Shown here piece after piece: positions 9,814 through 18,625 of a DNA stretch of 64,000 bases. How positions within the stretch are numbered: the first letter of the stretch is position 1; the number at the start of each line of letters is the position of its first letter. The notes under the pieces were generated by a model. The model worked only from the letters and a program-made list of their open reading frames with translations, searched no databases and was not told where the DNA came from. This DNA comes from Vicia villosa (taxonomy: Eukaryota; Streptophyta; Magnoliopsida; Fabales; Fabaceae), in contig NC_081181.1 of assembly GCF_029867415.1 (NCBI RefSeq), forward strand, positions 73,008,144 to 73,072,143. The letters run 5' to 3'. The translations under genes were made by a program, and so were the position numbers.

Positions 9814-12800
9814 CTACGTTTTTGCAATCTTTACTTCATACATACTTGGTTTATATCTCTTCAAATATTTCCCGTTTACTCTTAAGATCCTACGATCTTC
9901 TGCTAACTCTTCAATTTCGTAAGCATTGTTCGAGAATACTTTTAAGATTCGAAAGGGTCCTTCCCAATGTGGGGACCATTTACCAAGTGCCTGATTCTTT
10001 CGATCTACAGGTAAAATAACTTTCCAAACTAAGTCATTATTAACAAAAGTTTTACCTTTCACCTTTTTATTATATGCTCTGGACACTCTTTCCTTTTGCC
10101 TTTTTATCATTTCTAGTGCTCGAAGTCTGTCTTCGTCCAAATCTACTAACTCATTCATCATTAACTCCCAGTATACGTTGGGAGGAATGTCTGCTTGTCT
10201 TTGTATTCTTACCGATTGCAAACATATCTCAATTGGGAGTACTGCATCATGTCCAAACGTCAACTGGAAAGGAGTTGTATTTGTAGTTTCTTTTGGAGAT
10301 GTCCGACAAGCCCAGAGTGCTTGATCTAAAGTCTTATGCCAGTTCTTAGGTTTCTTTCCCACATGTTTCTTAATAAGGCCAATTATTATTTTGTTTGCTG
10401 CTTCAACCTGTCCATTTGCTTGAGCGTAGTAAGGTGTAGAAGTAAATAACTTGAAACCTATTTCTCTGGCAAAGTCTTGCATTTTTCGTCCAGTAAAGAC
10501 TGATCCCTGATCGGTTGTTATACTTTCTGGGATTCCAAACCTATATATAATGTGTTTTTGAATAAACTCAATCACAGCCTCTTGATCCACATTTGCCAGT
10601 GGTATTGCTTCGACCCATTTTGTGAAATAGTCTATTCCTACCAAAATGTACCTTTGACCTTTAGATGACTTGGGATGAATTTCTCTAATCAAATCTAATG
10701 CCCATCCCCTGAAAGGCCACGGTTTTACTATCGTACTTAATTCGTTTGCTGGAGCGTGTTGGATACCTGCATGTTCTTGGCACTCTTGGCACCCTTTCGC
10801 AAACTCTATGCAATCCTTTAACATCGAAGGCCAATACATCTCATAACGAAACAATAGCCATTTCATTTTGTACCCTGCTTGATGTGCACCACATGCCCCA
10901 CTATGTACGTTCGACAGAGCCAAATATGCTTCTGCTTCACCCAAGCATTTCAACAATACCCCTTCAGGAGTTTTCTTGAACAATTCATTTCCCATCAGAA
11001 AATATGACAAGGCTCTATACTTGATTTTCCTGTCTGTATCCGTCGAAGGATTTTTCAGATAGTTAATAATTGGACTCCTCCAATCTGTGTCTGCCAACGA
11101 GTCTATATTTAGTACTTCGAATTGTTCTTTGTTGGCATAACCCAATTGTGAGTTCTCTAGATCACTTGGCGAAAGTTTAGTAAACATTGCTCTTCCTCTT
11201 ACTTCAATCAATTCTTCCAACTTTTCTTTTGATACTTTATATCCTGAAGCTAATTGTGCCAAGTCGTTTGCTTCCTGGTTATTCACCCTTGATACGTGTT
11301 TTAATTCCACATATTCGAATTTCTTGAGTAGCCTATTTGCAATGACAAAATACATGATCAAATTCTCTTTGATACACTTGTACTCCTTTGTCAATTGTTT
11401 GATGACCAATTCGGAGTCTCCTTTAATTTCGACTCTGGTTGCCCCCAATTCTAACAAAGCCTCAAGTCCGGCAATTAATGCTTCGTATTCAGCTTCATTG
11501 TTGGAGCATAATGGATCTTCGATTTTATACTTGAGCTTTGTTGGAATTCCATCAGGAGAAATTATCAACATTCCAACTCCAGTACCTTCTCTATGCGTTG
11601 AACCATCGAAGTATAACTTCCAAGGTTTTAAGTCCACATAATGCTGATGATTCTCAACCACCGCATGGTCGACAATGAAGTCTGACACAATTTGACCTTT
11701 CATTGCCTTGAGAGGCTGAAATATTAATGAATATTCAGTAAGGGCCAAAGCCCACTTGCCAATTCGACTATGTAGTATTGGCTTAGATAACATATGTTTG
11801 ATAACATCACAATGAGATGAAACGTAAACATCAACTGGCTTTATATAATACTTAAGTTTGATACAGGAGAAATACAAACAAAGGCAGAGCTTTTCTATAT
11901 CAGTATATCTAGCCTCTGCATCATTGAGTACTCTACTTAAGTAATAAATGGCTCTTTCGATGCCATTCTCATCTTCCTGGGCCAGCATGCTGCCTATTGT
12001 TTTATCTGACGCTGAAATGTATAGTCGCATGTGCTTCTTCCCATTTGGGGGAGACAGAATTGGTGGACAAGTCAAGTATTGCTTTATCTGATCGAAAGCT
12101 TCTTGATGTTCAGCACGCCATTCGAATTTTCCTTGCTTAAGCCGTAGTAGAGGTGAGAAAGCTTGTGTGCGTCCACTCAAGTTAGAGATAAATCTCCTTA
12201 AGAAATTTATCTTACCCAATAATGATTGTAGTTCTTTCTTCGTGGATGGAGACTTGGTTTCCCTAATGGCTTTTGTCTTGTTCTGGTTAATTTCTATCCC
12301 TTTTTTGTGGACTACGAAGCCCAAGAAATCACCTGCCTGCACAAAGAAAGCACATTTGAGGGGGTTCATCTTCAAGCCATATTTCCTCATTCTTTCGAAT
12401 GATTGGCTCAGATGATCGAGATGACTCATACCCGAGGTAGATTTTACCACAATGTCATCTATATATACTTGCATGAATGTTTCTATAAAGTCATGAAATA
12501 TAGAATTCATTGCCCTTTGATAAGTTGCCCCAGTGTTTTTTAAACCAAAAGGCATCACAACCCATTCGTAAGTGCCGATTGCCCCTGGGCAACGAAATGC
12601 TGTTTTGGACACATCATCTTCTGCTATAAAGATTTGATTGTATCCCGAATATCCATCCAACATGCTCAAATACTCAAAACCTGCGGCTGAGTCTACTAGC
12701 ATTTCTGCTACAGGCATGGGATACTCGTCTTTAGGAGTAGCTGCATTAAGGTCACAAAAGTCTATGCATACTCTTAATGCGCCATTCTTTTTAATTACAG

Positions 12801-13527
12801 GTACTATATTAGCAATCCATTCAACATACCTTGTAGTTTGGATAAATTTGCAACGCAAGAGCCTTTCGACCTCTGCTTTGATCTTCGAGTGAATCTCTGG
12901 CGCGAATCTTCTGGGAGTTTGCTTTATAGGCTTCTTCCCTTCTTTTATTGGTAATTTTAATTCAACTAAGTCTCTTCCTAGCCCAGGCATCTCATCATAA
13001 TCCCAAGCAAAACAATCTCTGTTTTCTTTCAGTAATTTGATGACCGTTGCTTTTAATTCTGGTTCTAATTTCGCGCTGATGTATGTTATCCTTTTTTGAT
13101 CATTGTCTCCAAGATTTACTTCTTCAAGTGGATCTTGGGCCAACATCTTTATGTTCGACGCCATTGGGTCTTTTTCGAATCCCAAAGGTTCCTCGTCGTA
13201 TATTGCATCCAACCTTTGATTTGGTTCTTGTCTTATGATCTCTTCATCTGGAGCCGTGTTTTCAGCGAGTTCAAAACTCGTACGTATCTCCAATTCTGTT
13301 ATTCCTTCTTTGGTTAGAACTGCATCTACCTTTGTATTTGATAGTTCGGCTTCGAGAGCCGCCTTCCTTTTGTTCTCGGCCACATAGGCCGAAATCTTTT
13401 CGAAGAATGAAGACTCAGACATGATTAATGTCATCGTCCCAGCTTGTTGGCCGTACTGTTGGATAATTCTCCAATGGTGTTGTATCTGCTGGACCATCCA
13501 TGATCTCTCTATCCCATTGGAATCCAT
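9814..13527 (-). CDS. pol: Tat-lineage pol: reverse transcriptase, RNase H, second RNase H, integrase
   Basis: A 1237-residue open frame. Reverse transcriptase lies at ~200-400 with YIDD at 355-358. A Ty3-type RNase H follows at ~500-610. A second, archaeal-type RNase H lies at ~635-765, with acidic residues D641 (YFDGST), E678/E680, D704 and D755; this duplicated RNase H is a hallmark of the Tat/Ogre lineage. Integrase has an HHCC zinc finger (H875, H882, C913, C916) and the catalytic triad D945, D1006, E1042. All key residues are present. The frame overlaps the gag-protease frame by 113 bp in a different phase, so expression would need frameshifting, reinitiation or splicing; the true N-terminus is uncertain. 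The product would copy RNA to DNA and integrate it. Confidence 0.95.
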   Translation of the reverse strand: MDSNGIERSWMVQQIQHHWRIIQQYGQQAGTMTLIMSESSFFEKISAYVAENKRKAALEAELSNTKVDAVLTKEGITELEIRTSFELAENTAPDEEIIRQEPNQRLDAIYDEEPLGFEKDPMASNIKMLAQDPLEEVNLGDNDQKRITYISAKLEPELKATVIKLLKENRDCFAWDYDEMPGLGRDLVELKLPIKEGKKPIKQTPRRFAPEIHSKIKAEVERLLRCKFIQTTRYVEWIANIVPVIKKNGALRVCIDFCDLNAATPKDEYPMPVAEMLVDSAAGFEYLSMLDGYSGYNQIFIAEDDVSKTAFRCPGAIGTYEWVVMPFGLKNTGATYQRAMNSIFHDFIETFMQVYIDDIVVKSTSGMSHLDHLSQSFERMRKYGLKMNPLKCAFFVQAGDFLGFVVHKKGIEINQNKTKAIRETKSPSTKKELQSLLGKINFLRRFISNLSGRTQAFSPLLRLKQGKFEWRAEHQEAFDQIKQYLTCPPILSPPNGKKHMRLYISASDKTIGSMLAQEDENGIERAIYYLSRVLNDAEARYTDIEKLCLCLYFSCIKLKYYIKPVDVYVSSHCDVIKHMLSKPILHSRIGKWALALTEYSLIFQPLKAMKGQIVSDFIVDHAVVENHQHYVDLKPWKLYFDGSTHREGTGVGMLIISPDGIPTKLKYKIEDPLCSNNEAEYEALIAGLEALLELGATRVEIKGDSELVIKQLTKEYKCIKENLIMYFVIANRLLKKFEYVELKHVSRVNNQEANDLAQLASGYKVSKEKLEELIEVRGRAMFTKLSPSDLENSQLGYANKEQFEVLNIDSLADTDWRSPIINYLKNPSTDTDRKIKYRALSYFLMGNELFKKTPEGVLLKCLGEAEAYLALSNVHSGACGAHQAGYKMKWLLFRYEMYWPSMLKDCIEFAKGCQECQEHAGIQHAPANELSTIVKPWPFRGWALDLIREIHPKSSKGQRYILVGIDYFTKWVEAIPLANVDQEAVIEFIQKHIIYRFGIPESITTDQGSVFTGRKMQDFAREIGFKLFTSTPYYAQANGQVEAANKIIIGLIKKHVGKKPKNWHKTLDQALWACRTSPKETTNTTPFQLTFGHDAVLPIEICLQSVRIQRQADIPPNVYWELMMNELVDLDEDRLRALEMIKRQKERVSRAYNKKVKGKTFVNNDLVWKVILPVDRKNQALGKWSPHWEGPFRILKVFSNNAYEIEELAEDRRILRVNGKYLKRYKPSMYEVKIAKT

Positions 13528-15976
13528 TTGGGTGTAAAGTCAAATAGTACAATGCATTTTTATTTGGGGTATACATCTCTTCTGCAGCATGACAAGGGCC
13601 TATGTTTGCCAGGTTCCTATCGAAGTTGGTTTTATTCACCTGGTTGACTTCAGCCATATAGTAACTCTGATCACCTTCGATATTCTCCACTATACCATCT
13701 TCTCTCCAAATTGTCACCCTCTGATGCATTGTTGAGGGCACAGCTGCTACCCCATGAATCCATTCCCTACCAAGCAAAAGGTTGTAGTTTGCTTTTGCTG
13801 GTATAACCATGAACATGGTTGGCCTGGTGACTGAGCCTACTGTCAAATTGACCTGAACGACTCCCAGTGTTTGTCCTATTTTGCCTTCGTAGTTAGATAA
13901 AACCATGTTATGTGGCCTTATATCTGTATCGAACATACCAATTCTTTTTAGCATGTATTGAGGCATTAGGTTCACTGCTGCTCCCCCATCAACTAGGACT
14001 TTATTAATGCCAACGTTCTCAATCTTAGCCCTGATATAGAGTGGCTTCAGATGATTTCGCATACCCTCATCAGGCCTTTCGAAGAAAGCATTCTGTTCTT
14101 CAACTGCACCATTATTCAGCACATAGTAACACACAGGTCTGTGTTTTGCCATTTCTTCGATATCAGCCTCTTCACAGTCTTCCACTTCAGTTTCCTGATT
14201 AAACTCGTGAGGGAGTACGGATACAACATTGCAATTCAAGTTTATAGATGACACTCCATCAGAATCAAAATCATTTGTCATTCTATCCTCTTCTTTCCAG
14301 GAATTTGAACGCATCTTTTCTTCTTCATCCAAGAGTTTTTCAGCTTCGAATAATCTGCGTTCCACCGGAGGTTTGTTTGACTTTGCCCCCTGGTATGGGA
14401 CTTGGTTGCTACTAGATTCTCCAGTTTCTCTTGGCCTGTATTCCTTCTGAGCCTTTTTTATTCTCTGATGCCTTCTCCACTGGGACCGAGACATAGGATT
14501 TTTTCCTTTATAATTCTCCAATCGATATGCCTCTCGATTGGGTCTTTGGAATTGTTTCCTATATGCCATTGCAGTTCTACCACCTTGGTCCCAACTTCGC
14601 CATTTGTTGGTTCTTGCATCAGCTTGCACCCACCTATCCCTGGGTGCATCTGCAGGGATTTTGAAAGTTACCCTTCGAGCTCTGGGGTGTGGGCTATCAG
14701 GCCTCTTTGTTGGAGTCCATATGTCGAAACCGTACAGGTTAGGACGCAACCCCTGAGTTTCTCGACTCATGTAACAGTACACACGTTCGAATGATTGTGC
14801 TAGCATTTCATCATAGACTGCCCCACATCTTGGGCACAGAGCAATTTCAGTGTTTCCTTTGTGGCATCTGACCAAAAATCCTACTAAGCTTTCCTCCATC
14901 CTTGGGTACAGTTGTAGTAGGGGATTTGGCTCTCTTCCTGGGTGCTCCCATCTTTCGCGTCGAGCCCTTTCGAAGTTGGCTTCGACCCTTCGATTCAGCA
15001 TGATCGAACACCTTGGACACATCCATTGCTTACCACCATTTCTCTCGTGGCAATTCCAAAGATATTCTTTGAGGCTTTCGGTTTTTGGAGGAACTTCGAT
15101 GCCCCCATTTTGCCTCGTCAACCATGTCTCTAGTTCGCCAAATTCAGACATTGGGCGTCTGGCGCTGACCATGTTAACCGCTGCTGGAGGAACTTCAGAG
15201 ATCTGGATTTTCTGGAGTTTCATCCTGAGGTCTTCAGTGGCCTCACTGTTTTCTTCCTTCGATGCTTCAATTATTTCTGTCTTGGAAGATTCTTCAAAAT
15301 CAGTGTTGAAGACTATGTCACCATTTAGGCTTTCAGTAGCCTGCTTTCCATTGAACATTGTTTTAGTTTCCACAACTTCAACTCCAGATGCCTCCACCAT
15401 GTTGATATCTTCTACCTCATAGAGGCTAGCGTCAGCAATGTTCAGGGGATTGGTATCGACCCTCATATGACTCTTGGTCTTGTCAGCAAACTTCAACCTT
15501 CCATCATTGAGAGCATTTTGAATTAGATCCCTGAAAAGGAAACATTGAGAAGTTTTATGGCCTAAAAACCCATGATATTTACAAAAACCTCTTTTCTTCC
15601 GTTGTTCCAACGGAGGAATTTTGGAATTTGGAGGTAGTATCATTTGGCCATCTTTTACCAATAAATCAAATATTTCATCACACTTGGTAATGTCGAATGT
15701 ATAAGTTTTCTTAGGGAACCTATCATTCTTATCGTTTTCTACTGGGTTTTTTCCATTTGCAGGATTTAGCAATTTGCAGGCATAAGGTGGTGCTTCTTTC
15801 AACTCAGCCAAGTCTATTTCGACTTCTTCAGGGCTATATGAGTCATTGAAAGACTCATCATCAGCGTCCTCGGCTTCGACGTACGCTACTCTTTCCTTCT
15901 TATAACTTTTATTCGCCCTAACTTTTTCTGCCTTCAGGCGTTCAACCTGTCGAACCCTGTCTGCTAATTGGGCCAT
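13415..15976 (-). CDS. Gag C-terminal region and aspartic protease of the Tat element
   Basis: 853 residues. A zinc-knuckle-like motif C132-x2-H-x4-H140-x4-C145 is the form typical of Tat gags. Two tandem Cys motifs follow: WNCH...CPRC with CPRC at 320-323, and VRCH...CPRC with CPRC at 381-384. The segments around them are similar to each other (SLKEYLWNC and SLVGFLVRC), so this is a duplicated zinc-ribbon-like module. The aspartic protease site is DGG at 663-665 (LVDGGAAVNLMP), with a YNLLLGREWI hydrophobic flap region at ~731-740. The ATG chosen here is only the first in-frame Met after an in-frame TAA at 15989-15991; upstream gag is in the same frame. The product would be capsid/nucleocapsid plus protease. 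Confidence 0.88.
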   Translation of the reverse strand: MAQLADRVRQVERLKAEKVRANKSYKKERVAYVEAEDADDESFNDSYSPEEVEIDLAELKEAPPYACKLLNPANGKNPVENDKNDRFPKKTYTFDITKCDEIFDLLVKDGQMILPPNSKIPPLEQRKKRGFCKYHGFLGHKTSQCFLFRDLIQNALNDGRLKFADKTKSHMRVDTNPLNIADASLYEVEDINMVEASGVEVVETKTMFNGKQATESLNGDIVFNTDFEESSKTEIIEASKEENSEATEDLRMKLQKIQISEVPPAAVNMVSARRPMSEFGELETWLTRQNGGIEVPPKTESLKEYLWNCHERNGGKQWMCPRCSIMLNRRVEANFERARRERWEHPGREPNPLLQLYPRMEESLVGFLVRCHKGNTEIALCPRCGAVYDEMLAQSFERVYCYMSRETQGLRPNLYGFDIWTPTKRPDSPHPRARRVTFKIPADAPRDRWVQADARTNKWRSWDQGGRTAMAYRKQFQRPNREAYRLENYKGKNPMSRSQWRRHQRIKKAQKEYRPRETGESSSNQVPYQGAKSNKPPVERRLFEAEKLLDEEEKMRSNSWKEEDRMTNDFDSDGVSSINLNCNVVSVLPHEFNQETEVEDCEEADIEEMAKHRPVCYYVLNNGAVEEQNAFFERPDEGMRNHLKPLYIRAKIENVGINKVLVDGGAAVNLMPQYMLKRIGMFDTDIRPHNMVLSNYEGKIGQTLGVVQVNLTVGSVTRPTMFMVIPAKANYNLLLGREWIHGVAAVPSTMHQRVTIWREDGIVENIEGDQSYYMAEVNQVNKTNFDRNLANIGPCHAAEEMYTPNKNALYYLTLHPNGFQWDREIMDGPADTTPLENYPTVRPTSWDDDINHV

Positions 15977-15988
15977 GTCCCTAAGGTA

Positions 15989-17548
15989 TTAGGTATCTAG
16001 TTTCTTTCTTATTGAATAATCTATACCACCTGCAGCCATTTCGACAAGTTCATGCTCTGGGACTGTTGTAAAACACCTTGATTTCAACAGATGGAACCTA
16101 TTCAAGTAGTCATCAATTGTTTCTGTGAATTTTCTTTTAACACTGGCCAATTCTTTCAAACTTATCTTAGTTTGACCCATATAGAATTGCTCATGGAAAA
16201 GCCTTTCTAAGTATGCCCATGCATCTATCGAATTTGGTGGCACAGTAGTAAACCAAATGAAAGCATTCTTTGTCAGCGAACTAGAGAAATATTTGATCCT
16301 TAAATCCTCGTTTCCCGCTAAGTCTCCTGCTTCTGTCAAATATCTAACAATATGTTCCACCGTTGACTCATTAGTTTCGCCTGAAAATTTTGTAAATTTG
16401 GGTACATTAGTGCCCCTAGGCAATTCTGTCTGCATGATATAATCTGATATAGGGGATGTATAATTTGGACGTCTAAGTCCAGTACTAAGGCCATTATTGG
16501 CCATAACCCTTTCTATCATGGCAGTTAAGTTATTTTCTGTAGCCAGATTTTCTCTTCAGACTCTTTGGACAACCTCATCTGGGTGTTCGTTCCTACCCAC
16601 AATCCTCAATCTGGGTCGCTCTTCCTCCGTTTCCTGTCGTACGGGGACGGTTCTTTGATTTGAAGCCTCTAAGTTAATTACTAGAGTTCCTTCGAACGTC
16701 TCTGTTCTCCGTGAGGGGCCTACATCCCTAGTGGCTGTCCTAGATGACGGAACTATATCTTGTACACGTTCCAAAATGGGCCTCTCTTCTTGATTCGAAG
16801 GATGTTTGTCTTTCCTTTTAGGTGGTGTTACTCCCATGAACTCTGCCATTCGATTCATTTGAGATGATATCTTTTGGAAAATCTCCACGTTTTCTCTATT
16901 TGTAGTAGTAACATTTGCCATTAGTGGGCTTAAAACTGAAGTCAATTCTCTGGCCAAAACCCCTACCATATCATGGTTGCTTGCATCCATTTCTTGTCGA
17001 AATGCTACTTGGTTATTTGTGGTAAAGTGGGGCACCTGGGTAGAAAAACTAGTGTTATGTGCACTTCGACCCACTGAACTAACATTCGGTGAAAATGTCG
17101 TATTGTTAGTTGGGGCATATATAGATCCTGCCCCTCGTACGCCTGTTCCATATGGGTATGGCATTCCATATGAACTATTTGGTCTCCATTCGAAAGTAGA
17201 ATTCGTGCCTTGACCAGACAAATTATTTGCAGCATTTGTCGAGGAAAACAGTACGTCTTCTGGACTTGTGGATGAGGGTGCGGTTGTCGACACTGGAACT
17301 GGAGTAGTCCCTGAGGGTCCTGTATTATTTTCAGGCATAGGCTGAGAATTATCTGCAAGTCTCGATCCATTTGGACCCGTTGCCTCCCGTGTTCCTTGAG
17401 TGGAAGTCGAATTTGCCGCTCCTGATCCTGAACCTTGTGGGGGATCTCGATCACCCCCTGCACTAGCCGTAGCGGCCATTTTCTTGTTGTACCTTCGTTT
17501 GGGAATCGGTTGTGCACTGTTCTTTAATTTACCGTTCCTAAGGTTCAT
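15989..17548 (-). pseudogene. Gag N-terminal region, broken by two in-frame stops
   Basis: The frame opens at the ATG at 17548. A TGA at 16556-16558 and a TAA at 15989-15991 interrupt it, both in the same phase as each other and as the downstream gag-protease frame. The first 330 residues are Ser/Thr/Gly/Pro-rich and low in structure. The second block (16519-15989) is a recognisable retrotransposon gag (capsid) domain, with strings such as KFTKFSGETNESTVEHIVRY and FTETIDDYLNRFH. Each stop is a single-base event (consistent with C-to-T). Either the copy is dead for gag or the family uses readthrough; the first is more likely. Confidence 0.8.
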
Positions 17549-17611
17549 ACAAGATCTTGATATTGTCTAGACAAAAATAAAGCAATTGATTAAAACAATC
17601 CGCTTGACACT

Positions 17612-17629
17612 GTCCCACCGGGTGTGCCA
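17612..17629 (-). promoter_or_regulatory. Primer-binding site of the Tat element
   Basis: Three bases inside the 5' LTR, the minus strand reads 'tggcacacccggtgggac', beginning TGG (complement of a tRNA CCA end). Which tRNA primes could not be decided without a tRNA set. Confidence 0.8.
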
Positions 17630-17632
17630 ATT

Positions 17633-18620
17633 TGTTTACGGTGATTTCCGGTAAACAACCGCTAGTCTTCCAAACTATAATGAATATGATTTGGTTACTC
17701 GCAGGATCGACTAGATTGATCCTAGGACACATAGTCAAAAAGATTGTTATCAATGTTCATTCAAACCATATTCATGATTCGTCTTCTTCAACAGGCGTTG
17801 TTCGATTAAAGAACAAATAATCTTGATAATCACTTTGTTATATGTAAGTATGATTTCAACGCAAAGATAAGTAACATAACATATGAAATTAAAAGGACTA
17901 TTAAAACGTAAGGAATCTTAAAATGCAGAAACGTTAAAGACTTTGAAAGTAAATAACATGAAAGTAATTCGAAAGTAAATGACATTAAAGTAAAGATACA
18001 GAAATGTAAATGGCAAGAAGTAAACGAAATGCAGTAATTCTGGAAGATGTTTGAAAAAACGAAAGATAATACACATGTATTAAAGTGGTGGTGTCATACG
18101 TACATTTTCTCAGCGAACTCTTTCTCTTAACGCTTGATACTTGAGTAAATATGTGAGTGATTTGTACAAAATGAACACACAGAATCCTAACATTAAGACT
18201 CCTATTTATACTAGTTTCGACCTTAACGGTCCTACACTAATCTGCTGCCACGTCTCTCATAAGAACTTCTAGCGACGCCATCTGTTACTTGGACAGTTAT
18301 GAAACCGTCTTCGAATTTCAAATCTTCCCGCCTGAGTCCGTCTTCGACGCGTGGCAGTGTATTAAAACACTACGAAAACACGCTAAGTAGTAATACTTGA
18401 ATATATTTTATAAATTTTGTCTAAGTCCCCGAAGACACATACTTTCACTAGCTTTCAGTATTCACTATCTTCATAACGAACTTAGAAATCTTTATTCTCG
18501 AAGCATGACCATCAGTAGCCATTCTTTTATTTTTAAGGGATGGCCATCAGTAACCATCTTTCCTTCGATTTTCCACTTCTTCGAAGGACAAATATTACAA
18601 AACGAAATCTTCAGCTAACA
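17633..18620 (-). repeat. 5' LTR of the Tat element
   Basis: 988 bp, colinear with 2906-3893 (four differences by eye). In the sense of the element (minus strand) it holds a TATAAATA box at 18203-18210, the likely promoter for genomic RNA. Confidence 0.96.
18203..18210 (-). promoter_or_regulatory. TATA box of the Tat element LTR
   Basis: The plus strand reads TATTTATA, so the minus strand reads TATAAATA followed by 'gga', a strong plant TATA box in the 5' LTR upstream of gag. Confidence 0.75.
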
Positions 18621-18625
18621 GAAGG
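18621..18625. other. Target-site duplication GAAGG (right)
   Basis: It repeats 2901-2905. Repeat X resumes directly after it ('caccctaggaaa'). Confidence 0.97.

Larger units (their letters stand above)
2906..18620 (-). mobile_element. Complete Tat-lineage Ty3/gypsy LTR retrotransposon with two antisense genes
   Basis: A 15.7-kb element lies on the minus strand. It has 988-bp LTRs beginning TG and ending CA, a GAAGG target-site duplication, a primer-binding site next to the right LTR and a G-rich polypurine tract next to the left LTR. The gag, protease, RT, RNase H, second RNase H, integrase order and the extra archaeal-type RNase H place it in the Tat lineage; its LTRs are shorter than those usual for Ogre. 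About 5.9 kb between integrase and the 3' LTR holds two genes read on the opposite strand. LTRs differ at 4 sites by eye, so insertion is recent. Gag has two nonsense codons, so autonomy is doubtful. Confidence 0.95.

Noticed and set aside
14402..15422. ORFs of 130 and 190 codons on the plus strand
   Set aside because: They are antisense shadows of the gag-protease frame, with no domain, promoter or splice signals, unlike the real antisense genes at 4345 and 8835.
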